A stretch of 64,000 nt of DNA, from the NCBI RefSeq assembly GCF_937958065.1, contig NZ_CALFXI010000097.1:216221-280220 (forward strand), in the 5' to 3' direction. The position numbers and the translations under genes are program-made. Shown piece after piece: positions 16,914 to 24,541 of the stretch (the first letter of the stretch is position 1; every line of letters starts with the position of its first letter). The stretch comes from an uncultured Steroidobacter sp. GTDB taxonomy: Bacteria; Pseudomonadota; Gammaproteobacteria; Steroidobacterales; Steroidobacteraceae. A model generated the notes under the pieces. That model was not told where the DNA came from, did not search any database, and saw only the letters and a list, made by a program, of their open reading frames with translations.

Positions 16914-18155
16914 ATGAGAAAGAACGTGCTCGTCATCGGCGCCGGCGGCGTCGGTCAGGTGGTCGTTCACAAGTGCGCACAGAACAATAAGATTCTCGGC
17001 GACATTCACCTCGCCTCACGCACCGTCGACAAGTGTCATCGCATCATCGCCTCGGTGCATGAGAAACAAGCGCTAGCCACGAACGGCATCCTGGCGGCGC
17101 ATGCGCTCGACGCCATGGACGTGACGGCGACAGCGAACCTGATCCGGCAGACTGGCGCACAGATCGTCATCAATGTGGGCTCGTCCTTTCTCAACATGTC
17201 GGTGCTGTCGGCGTGCATCCAGACGGGTGCCGCCTACATCGATACCGCCATCCACGAGGATCCGAGAAAAATCTGCGAAACCCCGCCCTGGTATGCGAAC
17301 TACGAATGGCGGCGCCGCGAGGACTGCGAACGCGCCGGCGTGACCGCCATCCTGGGCGCCGGTTTCGATCCCGGTGTCGTCAACGCCTATTCCAGGCTCG
17401 CCCTGGATCAGTATGTCGAGCGGCTCGAGTCGCTGGACATCGTCGACATCAACGCGGGCAGTCACGGGCGTTACTTCGCCACGAACTTCGATCCCGAGAT
17501 CAACTTCCGCGAGTTCACCGGGCAGGTGTGGTCGTGGCAGAACAGCCGCTGGACCTCGAACAAGATGTTCGAAGTCAGCCGTGAATGGCAGCTGCCGGTG
17601 GTCGGCACCCAGCGCGCCTATCTGACCGGCCATGACGAGGTGCATTCGCTGTCCCAGCTCCTGGGCGTTCCCAACGTGCGCTTCTGGATGGGCTTCAGCG
17701 ATCACTACATCAACGTCTTCACCGTGCTGAAGAGTCTCGGCCTGCTCTCCGAGCAGCCGCTGCGCACGGCCGAGGGGCAGGAAGTGGTGCCGCTCAAGGT
17801 CGTCAAGGCGGTCCTGCCCGATCCTGCCTCGCTCGCTCCGGGCTATACGGGCAAGACCTGCATCGGCGTGCTCGCGCAGGGCGAAAAGCAGGGGCGCGCA
17901 CAGGAAGTGTTCATCTACAACGTCGCGGATCACAAGGAAGCGTTCAACGAGGTCGGCAGCCAGGGCATTTCCTATACCGCGGGTGTGCCGCCCGTGGCCG
18001 CCGCGATGCTGATCGCATCGGGCGAGTGGGACGTTCGCAAGATGGCCAACGTCGAGGAGCTTCCTCCGCGGCCGTTCCTCGAACTGCTCGGTCGCCTGGG
18101 GCTACCCACGCGCGTCGTGTACCAGGGCGTCGATTCGCCACTGCAGGACGCGTGA
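16914..18155 (+). CDS. Carboxynorspermidine/carboxyspermidine synthase (saccharopine dehydrogenase family)
   Basis: A 413-residue member of the saccharopine dehydrogenase family. The N-terminal Rossmann motif is 'VLVIGAGGVGQVVVHKCAQ'. Later features typical of the CANSDH branch are 'AGFDPGVVNAYSRLA' and 'DINAGSHGRYFATNFDPEIN'. It condenses aspartate semialdehyde with putrescine (or diaminopropane) using NADPH. GGAGGAATATTCCTGG precedes ATG 16914. Together with nspC it forms the S-adenosylmethionine-independent route to spermidine. The operon ends at the hairpin at 18162-18189. Confidence 0.92.
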   Translation: MRKNVLVIGAGGVGQVVVHKCAQNNKILGDIHLASRTVDKCHRIIASVHEKQALATNGILAAHALDAMDVTATANLIRQTGAQIVINVGSSFLNMSVLSACIQTGAAYIDTAIHEDPRKICETPPWYANYEWRRREDCERAGVTAILGAGFDPGVVNAYSRLALDQYVERLESLDIVDINAGSHGRYFATNFDPEINFREFTGQVWSWQNSRWTSNKMFEVSREWQLPVVGTQRAYLTGHDEVHSLSQLLGVPNVRFWMGFSDHYINVFTVLKSLGLLSEQPLRTAEGQEVVPLKVVKAVLPDPASLAPGYTGKTCIGVLAQGEKQGRAQEVFIYNVADHKEAFNEVGSQGISYTAGVPPVAAAMLIASGEWDVRKMANVEELPPRPFLELLGRLGLPTRVVYQGVDSPLQDA

Positions 18156-18161
18156 CGACTC

Positions 18162-18189
18162 GAAGGCCCCTGAGCGATCAGGGGCCTTC
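18162..18189. terminator. Bidirectional hairpin between convergent polyamine operons
   Basis: GAAGGCCCCTGA-GCGA-TCAGGGGCCTTC is a perfect 12-pair stem with a tetraloop. It lies just after the carboxynorspermidine synthase stop and includes the last codons of speE on the other strand. There is no long T-run on either side. Confidence 0.75.
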
Positions 18190-19056
18190 TTCGGGTCGGG
18201 CGATGAATTCACGCACCGGCTCGGCGATGTACGGCGGCAGCACGAACGCCGCTCGATGCATGGCCGGGCTGTAATACCGCAAACCGAAGTTGCTCTTTGT
18301 CACTCGCTGCTCCAGCCGGTCGACGGCCGGCCGGTCCAGTCGCAGGCTGTCGCTGCCCCAGCCGATGGCAAGGTGCCCGCCGATGTAGCTCGGCGACGCC
18401 AGCAGATAGCAGCCGGCAAACTTGAATACCGAAGCCAGGTTCGAGACCGTCGCTGCAAACGCCTCCCGCTGCAGGAAAGGCATGCCCGCCTGCACCGCCA
18501 GCACGCCGCGCATCCGCAGACAACGCCGGATATTCCTGTAGAACTCCGCGCTGAACAGCCTGGCTCCCGGACCGATGGGATCGGTCGAATCCACCAGCAC
18601 CGCGTCGAAGCTCTCGTTCAGTCCATCGACGAAACGGACGCCGTCCTCGATCTTCAGATGGAAGCGCTCGTCCTCGAACACCGACGCGTTCATCGCGCCG
18701 AGATGGCGGCGAGCGGCGCTCACGACCGCGACGTCGATCTCCACCTGGAAGACCCGGCGCACGCTCTCGTGCTTGAGCACTTCTTCCGCCAGCCCGCAAT
18801 CGCCGCCGCCGATGATCAATACATCCCGTACCTCGCCGTGCGCGAACAGCGGCACGTGAGCAAGCATCTCGTGATAGATGAACTCATCCGCGGTAGTCAC
18901 CTGCGTGACGCCGTCGAGCAGCAGCACGCGCTCGAACTGATCGTTCTCGATCAACGTCAGCTGCTGATGCGGCGTGTGGGTCTGGGCCAGCACGCGATTC
19001 ACTCCGTAGGACAGGCGCAGGCCGGGCGCCAGCAGCTCTTCGGTCCAGTCAGTCAT
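18178..19056 (-). CDS. speE: Spermidine synthase
   Basis: A 292-residue aminopropyltransferase. The decarboxylated-SAM-binding motif is 'DVLIIGGGDCGLAEEVLKH', where the usual second glycine after GGGD is Cys. The acidic residue at the end of beta-2 is in 'VFQVEIDVAVVSAARRHLG', and the catalytic Asp is in 'LVDSTDPIGPGARLFS'. It transfers the aminopropyl group from decarboxylated SAM to putrescine in the cytoplasm. The start overlaps speD by 8 bases, consistent with coupling. It converges with the alternative-pathway operon, so the genome carries both spermidine routes here. Confidence 0.93.
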   Translation of the reverse strand: MTDWTEELLAPGLRLSYGVNRVLAQTHTPHQQLTLIENDQFERVLLLDGVTQVTTADEFIYHEMLAHVPLFAHGEVRDVLIIGGGDCGLAEEVLKHESVRRVFQVEIDVAVVSAARRHLGAMNASVFEDERFHLKIEDGVRFVDGLNESFDAVLVDSTDPIGPGARLFSAEFYRNIRRCLRMRGVLAVQAGMPFLQREAFAATVSNLASVFKFAGCYLLASPSYIGGHLAIGWGSDSLRLDRPAVDRLEQRVTKSNFGLRYYSPAMHRAAFVLPPYIAEPVREFIARPEEGP

Positions 19057-19516
19057 TCATCCGACCTCGCAACAGTTCCTGGATCTCCGCTCGCCTCGGG
19101 CTGAACGCCTCCAGCAGCACTTCGATACAGCGCTCGGGGCGAGCCTTGCCGCACATGAAGATGTCCAAGGCCGCATAGCTGCGCTCCGGCCAGGAATGAA
19201 TGGAAATGTGACTTTCGGCGAGCACCGCGACGCCGCTGATGCCGCCGTTGGGCTCGAACGGATGCAGATGAATGTGCAACAGGGTCGCGCCGGCAGCCTC
19301 CACGCAACGACGCAGCGTACGGTCCACCAGCGGCAGATCGTCGAGCCGGTGGGCGCCGTGCAGATCGATGATCAGGTGGGCGCCAGCACAGCGAACTCCG
19401 CCGCGTTCGGTGATCCAGGCGTTCGAATCCGCGTCAGCCGGAGGTGTCTTTTGCACCTCCCTCACGGCCGGCTCCGTACGGAGCAGATTGAAACGCTCAG
19501 AGCACAACGATGTCAT
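19049..19516 (-). CDS. speD: S-adenosylmethionine decarboxylase proenzyme
   Basis: A pyruvoyl-enzyme precursor of 155 residues from ATG 19516, which has GAGGAGG 12 bases upstream. A GTG at 19558 overlapping the upstream stress gene is also possible. The self-cleavage site is the Glu-Ser in 'VAVLAESHISIHSWPE', where Ser becomes the pyruvoyl group. The substrate-binding segment 'GAHLIIDLHGA' and the Cys in 'DIFMCGKARPE' match the bacterial class 1 family. There is an N-terminal extension of about 45 residues relative to the short Bacillus/Thermotoga type. It supplies decarboxylated SAM to SpeE, encoded immediately downstream. Confidence 0.93.
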   Translation of the reverse strand: MTSLCSERFNLLRTEPAVREVQKTPPADADSNAWITERGGVRCAGAHLIIDLHGAHRLDDLPLVDRTLRRCVEAAGATLLHIHLHPFEPNGGISGVAVLAESHISIHSWPERSYAALDIFMCGKARPERCIEVLLEAFSPRRAEIQELLRGRMND

Positions 19517-19554
19517 TTCCAGTTTTGCCCTCCTCAACAACCTCGCGACCACAT

Positions 19555-20451
19555 TCACGCGCCCGACACGGTCGACCGCAGCTCGCCCGCACTCATCGAC
19601 GGCCTGAGCGAATCGCGCGGCACGATCAACACGTCGCAGCCGGTCAGGTCCTTCAACAATTGGCTCGCGACGCTGCCGAGCAGCGCTCGCCGCATTCGGC
19701 TCACCGCCCTGGTTCCCATGACCAGCAACTGCGGCCGATGCTGTTCGACCGCACGCACGATCGCCGGGATCGGATGTCCCTCTTCGACCAGCACTTCATA
19801 GCGAGTGTCGTCCGCGCTCTCACGCTTCAGGAGTTGCTGGATGCCCGTTGCAGCTCGATCGCGCGCCTCCTGCGCGCTCGTCGCCTGCCTCGCCGAGGGC
19901 ACCATTCCTTTCAACGGCGGCTCGTACACGTGCAGCACAGTCGCCTGCGACTGCGATCCGAGCACCAGCGCCTCCGCGCCGCGCACGGCCAGGCCGGATT
20001 CGGGCGAGTCATCGAGCGCGAACAAGACATTTCGATAGCTCACATCGGCGTCCTGTTGCACGAGCAGCAGCGGACACTTGCGCGCGCTCAGTACTTTTTC
20101 AGCGATCGTGCCGGAGACGCCATCGACCATGTTGCGCCGTTCGTGAGGGCCGATGATCAGCAGATCGACGGGCTCCCGCGCGAGCGTGTCGCAGATGAGC
20201 CGGACGGGATTGCCCGGGCGCACGACCACCTCGGGTGCCGCTCCGTGCCGCCACAACGGCGGCCGGACACGCGATCGCATGCGGGCGATCGCGATCTGCA
20301 ACTCCTGCTCCAGCACTCGCTCCGAAGCGGTCGGAGAGACGACGTGCAGGAGCGAGAGATCCGCGCCGAGCTCCCGGGCGAGAATGCCGGCGCGGTCGAT
20401 CGCCCTCTCACTCTTCGGCAGCAGATCCGTCGCACATAACAATCTCGTCAC
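19555..20451 (-). CDS. Tandem universal stress protein (two UspA domains)
   Basis: A 298-residue protein with two UspA domains. Domain 1 starts at 'RLLCATDLLPKSERAIDRA' and ends in 'CPLLLVQQD'. Domain 2 starts at 'NVLFALDDSPESGLAVRGA' and carries a near-complete ATP-binding signature in 'VMGTRAVSRMRRALLGSVAS'. The start is GTG 20451 with GCGGAG nine bases before it. It is cytoplasmic, and UspA proteins act in stationary-phase, anoxia and oxidative-stress survival. It sits between the EF-G-like gene (19 bases upstream) and speD. Confidence 0.88.
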   Translation of the reverse strand: MTRLLCATDLLPKSERAIDRAGILARELGADLSLLHVVSPTASERVLEQELQIAIARMRSRVRPPLWRHGAAPEVVVRPGNPVRLICDTLAREPVDLLIIGPHERRNMVDGVSGTIAEKVLSARKCPLLLVQQDADVSYRNVLFALDDSPESGLAVRGAEALVLGSQSQATVLHVYEPPLKGMVPSARQATSAQEARDRAATGIQQLLKRESADDTRYEVLVEEGHPIPAIVRAVEQHRPQLLVMGTRAVSRMRRALLGSVASQLLKDLTGCDVLIVPRDSLRPSMSAGELRSTVSGA

Positions 20452-20470
20452 ATCGGCACTCCGCGTCAGT

Positions 20471-20992
20471 TCATGCAGCCACGCCCGCAGGCGGCGGATC
20501 GTCGAGCTGTTCGTAGTGACTCAACCACATCACCAGCTGGCCATGCCCGCCGGTCATGCTGGCGAAACGATCCGGATAACCCAGTAGCAGTGCGAGCGGC
20601 GCGCTGGCGCGCACGATGCCGAACCTGCGATTCACTTCGGCATCCATGATGGTCGCGCGCCGCAGCCTGAGATCCTCTCTGATGTCTTCGTAACAGCTCG
20701 GAGGACACAGGACACGCAAGCCCATGATCGGTTGCTCGATGCGCTCTGCCTGCCGGTAGCGGACCGTGGGTGGCGCGATGCGCAGCATGTCGCCGTAGAC
20801 GTCGGTGAGCCGGCGCACGGGCCGTTCCAATGCCATCTCGGTCTCGGCCGCGATCACCAGTCCCCGTCCAGTGGCGCTGTATGAAGCGCCCGCATCCTTG
20901 GGCAGCAGCAGCATCGCCTTCTGGGCAAAGTCCAGTTGGAACCGCTCGCCTCGATGCGAGCAGCATTGTTCGATCGGAAAATCTGCTAGCAC
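20471..20992 (-). CDS. Stand-alone EF-G-like protein: domain III fused to domain V, no GTPase
   Basis: About 173 residues from GTG 20992; the start is uncertain, since the frame is open further upstream into the glutamate dehydrogenase gene. The middle ('ALERPVRRLTDVYGDMLRI' then 'APPTVRYR') resembles EF-G domain III up to its conserved P-x-V-x-Y-R. It then jumps directly to domain V ('QPIMGLRVLCPPSCYEDIRE', 'ASAPLALLLGYPDRFASMTG', 'GHGQLVMWLSHYEQL'). GTPase domain I, domain II and domain IV are absent. This looks like a deliberate mini-protein rather than debris, since the order is intact and the frame open. It may bind the ribosomal factor site, but that is inference. Confidence 0.6.
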   Translation of the reverse strand: MLADFPIEQCCSHRGERFQLDFAQKAMLLLPKDAGASYSATGRGLVIAAETEMALERPVRRLTDVYGDMLRIAPPTVRYRQAERIEQPIMGLRVLCPPSCYEDIREDLRLRRATIMDAEVNRRFGIVRASAPLALLLGYPDRFASMTGGHGQLVMWLSHYEQLDDPPPAGVAA

Positions 20993-21000
20993 AGCCTGCC

Positions 21001-22359
21001 CTACTGCTTGCGATCCCTGCGCGTCAGCATCGCGCCCCGCAGCGCTTCGGCGCGCGCCACGCGCTCGATCGCGATGAGCCACGCGGCTTCTCGAAAAGAC
21101 ATATCTCGCGCTTCGGCGATCTTGCGTACCGCGCGATAAGCGCGGACCAGATACGAACGCAGCTGCCGATTCACCTTCTGCCGCGGCCACTGAGCCTGCT
21201 GCAGGTTCTGTGTCCATTCGAAATAGCTCGCCACCACGCCACCGGCGTTGGCCAGCAGATCGGGAATGACATCGATGCGCCGACTACGCAGGATCCGGTC
21301 CGCGCCGGCCGTGGTCGGCAGATTCGCGCCTTCGACGATCACCGAGGCCCGCACTTTGCCGGCGTTGTTTTCGGTGAGCGCATTCTCGAGCGCCGCCGGA
21401 ATGAGCACGTCGCATGGCAGAGCAATCAGCTCCTCGTTCTCGATCGGCACCGTTCCGGGACACCCCACCACCGATCCGGTGAGCCGCACATGCTCGATCA
21501 GATCGTGTACGCGCAGCGGTTTCGAACCGCTGGCCAGAATGCCGCCGTTTACGTCCGCGACCGCGATGATCTCGCCGCCATGGTGCTCGATGAACGCCGC
21601 CGCATTCGAGCCGACGTTGCCGAAGCCTTGAATCGCCACACGCATGCCGCTCAACGAGCGGCCGCTGGCTTTCAAATGTTCCGCGAGCACCATGCCGATG
21701 CCCGTTCCGGTCGCCGTCGAGCGACCGCGAATGCCACCGAGCTCGACGGGCTTGGACGTGACGCAAGCCGGACTGTAGCCATGCCGCGAGCTGTACTCGT
21801 CCAGTATCCACGCCATGACCTGCTCGTTCGTGTTCACGTCGGGCGCGGGGATGTCTCGAAACGGACCGATGAAGCGATGGATGCGCGACACATAGCGGCG
21901 CGTCAAACGTTCCAGCTCGCCGGGCGAGAGTGTCGCCGGATCGCACGCGATGCCGCCCTTGGCGCCACCAAATGGAATATCTACCAGCGCCGTTTTCCAC
22001 GTCATGATCTCGGCAAGCGCATGCATCTCACCGGTGTTCACATCGGGATGAAATCGGATGCCGCCCTTGGCCGGACCGCGCGCGCCGCTGTGCTGGACGC
22101 GATATCCAGCAAACACGCGCAGCGAGCCGTCATCCATCTGCACGGGCACGGCGACCTTCACTTCGCGAAACGGAGTGCGTAACAACAGCTGCTGATCGGC
22201 CGACAGCCCCAGGCGTTGCGCGGCGAGCGTGAAATTGTTGTCTGCGGTCAGCTCGACCTCGCTTCGACCGGCGGCCGGCTGCGTTGTCGAGCGGTGCTCG
22301 AGCGGGACCACTGCCGATGGCGAATCGATGGCGTGTCGAACGGACTGCGACGAATGCAC
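21001..22359 (-). CDS. Glu/Leu/Phe/Val dehydrogenase (NAD-type glutamate dehydrogenase)
   Basis: A 452-residue amino-acid dehydrogenase of the hexameric GDH family. The substrate segment is 'GPAKGGIRFHPDVN', the catalytic lysine segment 'DIPFGGAKGGIACDP', and the coenzyme site 'MRVAIQGFGNVGSNAAAF'. 'EGANLPTTAGAD' and 'LANAGGVVASYFEW' are typical of Glu rather than Leu enzymes. The N-terminal 35 residues are an extra low-complexity stretch. ATG 22359 is preceded by AAGGAGTGTTC. It leads a five-gene minus-strand run (GDH, EF-G-like, Usp, speD, speE). A second, distinct GDH lies 2.2 kb away on the other strand. Confidence 0.9.
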   Translation of the reverse strand: MHSSQSVRHAIDSPSAVVPLEHRSTTQPAAGRSEVELTADNNFTLAAQRLGLSADQQLLLRTPFREVKVAVPVQMDDGSLRVFAGYRVQHSGARGPAKGGIRFHPDVNTGEMHALAEIMTWKTALVDIPFGGAKGGIACDPATLSPGELERLTRRYVSRIHRFIGPFRDIPAPDVNTNEQVMAWILDEYSSRHGYSPACVTSKPVELGGIRGRSTATGTGIGMVLAEHLKASGRSLSGMRVAIQGFGNVGSNAAAFIEHHGGEIIAVADVNGGILASGSKPLRVHDLIEHVRLTGSVVGCPGTVPIENEELIALPCDVLIPAALENALTENNAGKVRASVIVEGANLPTTAGADRILRSRRIDVIPDLLANAGGVVASYFEWTQNLQQAQWPRQKVNRQLRSYLVRAYRAVRKIAEARDMSFREAAWLIAIERVARAEALRGAMLTRRDRKQ

Positions 22360-22640
22360 TGAACACTCCTTCCCGGCAAGAGTTACCGCGCCAGCTGTTG
22401 TACCGCTTCGGCCGCCCTGTTAACAATTGGAAATATTCTCCCGATCACTTCCAGTTTCTCTAAGCGCCGCCCGCTCGCTAGCGAGTTGCTCGACAACCGC
22501 GCGCGAAAGCTGCGAAGCTTCGCTGTTTTCTAACTGTGCGGACACGTATTTCTAATGGATCTAAGCTCCCGACGTCGGTACAAATAGCAGGACCACGGGA
22601 CCGAGGCATGCACCATCACGGCAATCTCAGGAGGTGAACG
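22360..22640. promoter_or_regulatory. Divergent control region of the stress/nitrogen island
   Basis: This 281-bp gap separates two outward-reading stress operons. It contains two perfect 12-base palindromes, CTCGCTAGCGAG (22474-22485) and GCGAAGCTTCGC (22512-22523). On the plus side it ends in AGGAGGTGA (22629-22637), a full-length Shine-Dalgarno just before the Usp ATG. No convincing sigma-70 or FNR-type site was identified. Confidence 0.5.
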
Positions 22641-23591
22641 ATGGAAGGCATATCCAGTTGCGGAAGAGCGATGCTCTGGCAGAAAACCGCGGTTGCGGCC
22701 GGCATTCCGAAACCGCGGATACTGTGTGCAACTGATCTGGGCGCGCGTTCCGAGCGCGCCATGCATCGCGCCGCCCTGCTCGCACAACAGATGAATGCGG
22801 AAGTCCTGTTCGTGCACGCCGTGAATGACCGATTGGCAGGCCGCGTGCTGCGGTCCAAGGTGAATCGCGCATACGCGAGACTCACATTCCAGAGCGAGCG
22901 CCTCATGAAACACGCCCCCGAGAACGCCATGGCGGCGGTACAACTCGGCAAGCCCGTGGACGTCCTGATCGCCGCGGCCCGGGAGTTCAATCCCGATCTC
23001 ATCGTGCTGGCGCAGCCCAAGCGTCGGCGCCTGGATGCGATCGTCGGCACGACCGCGGAACGGATCATTCGCGGTGCGGATTGTTCCGTGCTCCTGGTCG
23101 CCAACTCTGCGGAGCGAGAATACGAACGCGTGGTGCTTGCGACCGATCTTTCTTCAACATCGGCACACGTCACGCGCACCGTCGTGAACATGGGCATGCT
23201 GAAGAACGCTTACACGTGGGTCGTGCATGCTTTCGGGCTGCCGTATCACGACATCGCGGCGGCCGACAATCTCGATCACGTGGAAGGTATCGCGCGACAG
23301 ATCAACTGGCATTCCACAGCTCGCCAGGACGTGCTGCGCAGCCTGGACGATGCCGGTGTCGACCTCACTCGCGTGCATGTTTCGACCGAGCTCGCTCGTC
23401 CGCTGACTGCGATTCAACGCGCGCTGGACGCGGGACAACCCGAGCTGCTCATCATCGGCGTGGGCCGCTGGCTCGCCCTGAAGCGCCTGCTGGTCGGCAG
23501 CGTCGCCCATCAGGTCCTGCGCAGCGTGAATTGCGACGTCCTCGCCATTGCTCCCCCACCGGCGGAAAGGAAGTGGTTGCAAGCGGCATGA
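22641..23591 (+). CDS. Tandem universal stress protein
   Basis: A 316-residue protein with two UspA domains. Domain 1 is 'RILCATDLGARSERAMHRAA' to 'IVGTTAERIIRGADCSVLLV'. Domain 2 is 'RVVLATDLSSTSAHVTRTVV' to 'LVGSVAHQVLRSVNCDVLAI'. The ATP-binding glycines are only partly conserved in domain 1. It has one of the strongest ribosome sites in the window (AGGAGGTGA). Its stop overlaps the next Usp gene (ATGA). It is probably produced at high level under stress, transcribed divergently from the NAD-GDH operon. Confidence 0.88.
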   Translation: MEGISSCGRAMLWQKTAVAAGIPKPRILCATDLGARSERAMHRAALLAQQMNAEVLFVHAVNDRLAGRVLRSKVNRAYARLTFQSERLMKHAPENAMAAVQLGKPVDVLIAAAREFNPDLIVLAQPKRRRLDAIVGTTAERIIRGADCSVLLVANSAEREYERVVLATDLSSTSAHVTRTVVNMGMLKNAYTWVVHAFGLPYHDIAAADNLDHVEGIARQINWHSTARQDVLRSLDDAGVDLTRVHVSTELARPLTAIQRALDAGQPELLIIGVGRWLALKRLLVGSVAHQVLRSVNCDVLAIAPPPAERKWLQAA

Positions 23592-24355
23592 CCAGACTGA
23601 GCCTGATTTCCAGACAACAACCGCTCGCGATCAAGGCCCACGTGGGCCCGGCGCTGGGGAGCACGGGTTTCAGACTCATGTGCGCGACGGATCTGTGGGG
23701 AGAGTCGGATCACGCTTTGCAGAAGGCGCTGTGGCTCGCCGAAGAAATGGATGCCGAACTGCTGCTGCTGCACGTAGTGGATGGCGAAACGCCGCTACGT
23801 ATCAGCGGCAGAAGAGCCGAGCACGCGCGCGGCGCTCTGGAATGGCACGTGCGGCGATGGCCGGATTTCAAGCCTCGCCCCGCGATCTCCGTTCGCATCG
23901 GCAACCCTCACCGGACGATCAGCCGCGTGGCGCGGGAGTGGTGCGCGGACCTGATCGTTCTGGGATCCTCCAGGCCAAGGCTCATGGACCGACTTCTTGC
24001 GACGACCGCCGAACGCACCGCCGCCGACGCGCGCTGCTCGGTTCTGGTCGTCAACGACAGCAAGCCCGAAGCCTATCGCCATGTAACCGTCGTCGCCCCC
24101 TCCTGCTGGCAGGCGGTCGCTCTGGAGCAAGCGATGTCCCGGCTCGAGGTGTTGCTGGCCTCTCCGCACATGGATGTGAGCATCGGGGCGCCGAACGCAT
24201 CGCTGCTGACCCAGCCGCCGGATTGCGTCATCGTGGCAGCGGACCGCTGGCCCGCGCTCACCGGACTGTTCCGGCGCAGCCGCGCCAGCATGCTGGCGCA
24301 ATCCAGGGCCATGGACGTGCTGATAGTGCCGCACCGGAGCGTTGCCGTGGCGTAA
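23588..24355 (+). CDS. Universal stress protein with degenerate second domain
   Basis: A 255-residue protein. The first half is a clear UspA domain ('RLMCATDLWGESDHALQKAL' through 'LLATTAERTAADARCSVLVV'). The second half keeps the end of a Usp fold ('RSRASMLAQSRAMDVLIVPH') but has lost most of the opening strand and ATP motif. It is translationally coupled to the preceding Usp gene by ATGA overlap. A hairpin at 24445-24475 lies between it and gdhA. Confidence 0.82.
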   Translation: MTRLSLISRQQPLAIKAHVGPALGSTGFRLMCATDLWGESDHALQKALWLAEEMDAELLLLHVVDGETPLRISGRRAEHARGALEWHVRRWPDFKPRPAISVRIGNPHRTISRVAREWCADLIVLGSSRPRLMDRLLATTAERTAADARCSVLVVNDSKPEAYRHVTVVAPSCWQAVALEQAMSRLEVLLASPHMDVSIGAPNASLLTQPPDCVIVAADRWPALTGLFRRSRASMLAQSRAMDVLIVPHRSVAVA

Positions 24356-24444
24356 TCGAGAGAGGATCTCTATCGACAGCCCGGAATTGATAGGACGTCG
24401 AGCCTCCCCGCCAGGATCCCGATCGGCCCCGACCGAGGTCGATT

Positions 24445-24478
24445 GCTGCCCGCCCCTTTCTAAATCCCGGGCAGCTTT
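24445..24478 (+). terminator. Hairpin terminator/attenuator between the Usp genes and gdhA
   Basis: GCTGCCCG (24445-24452) pairs with CGGGCAGC (24468-24475) around a 15-base loop and is followed by TTTGATAT. It may end the Usp transcript or attenuate read-through into gdhA, whose ATG is 66 bases further on. Confidence 0.5.
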
Positions 24479-24541
24479 GATATGTTCGCCCCCCTTTTTT
24501 GGTCAACGAGCTCGCAACGCCGCGGGCCCCCCTGGGAGTTA

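Noticed and set aside
15548..16936. A 462-residue minus-strand frame opposite nspC
   Set aside because: Antisense shadow; NspC on the plus strand has the full set of catalytic motifs.
19517..19558. GTG start for speD at 19558
   Set aside because: Possible by overlap with the Usp stop, but ATG 19516 has a GAGGAGG site; the shorter start was preferred.
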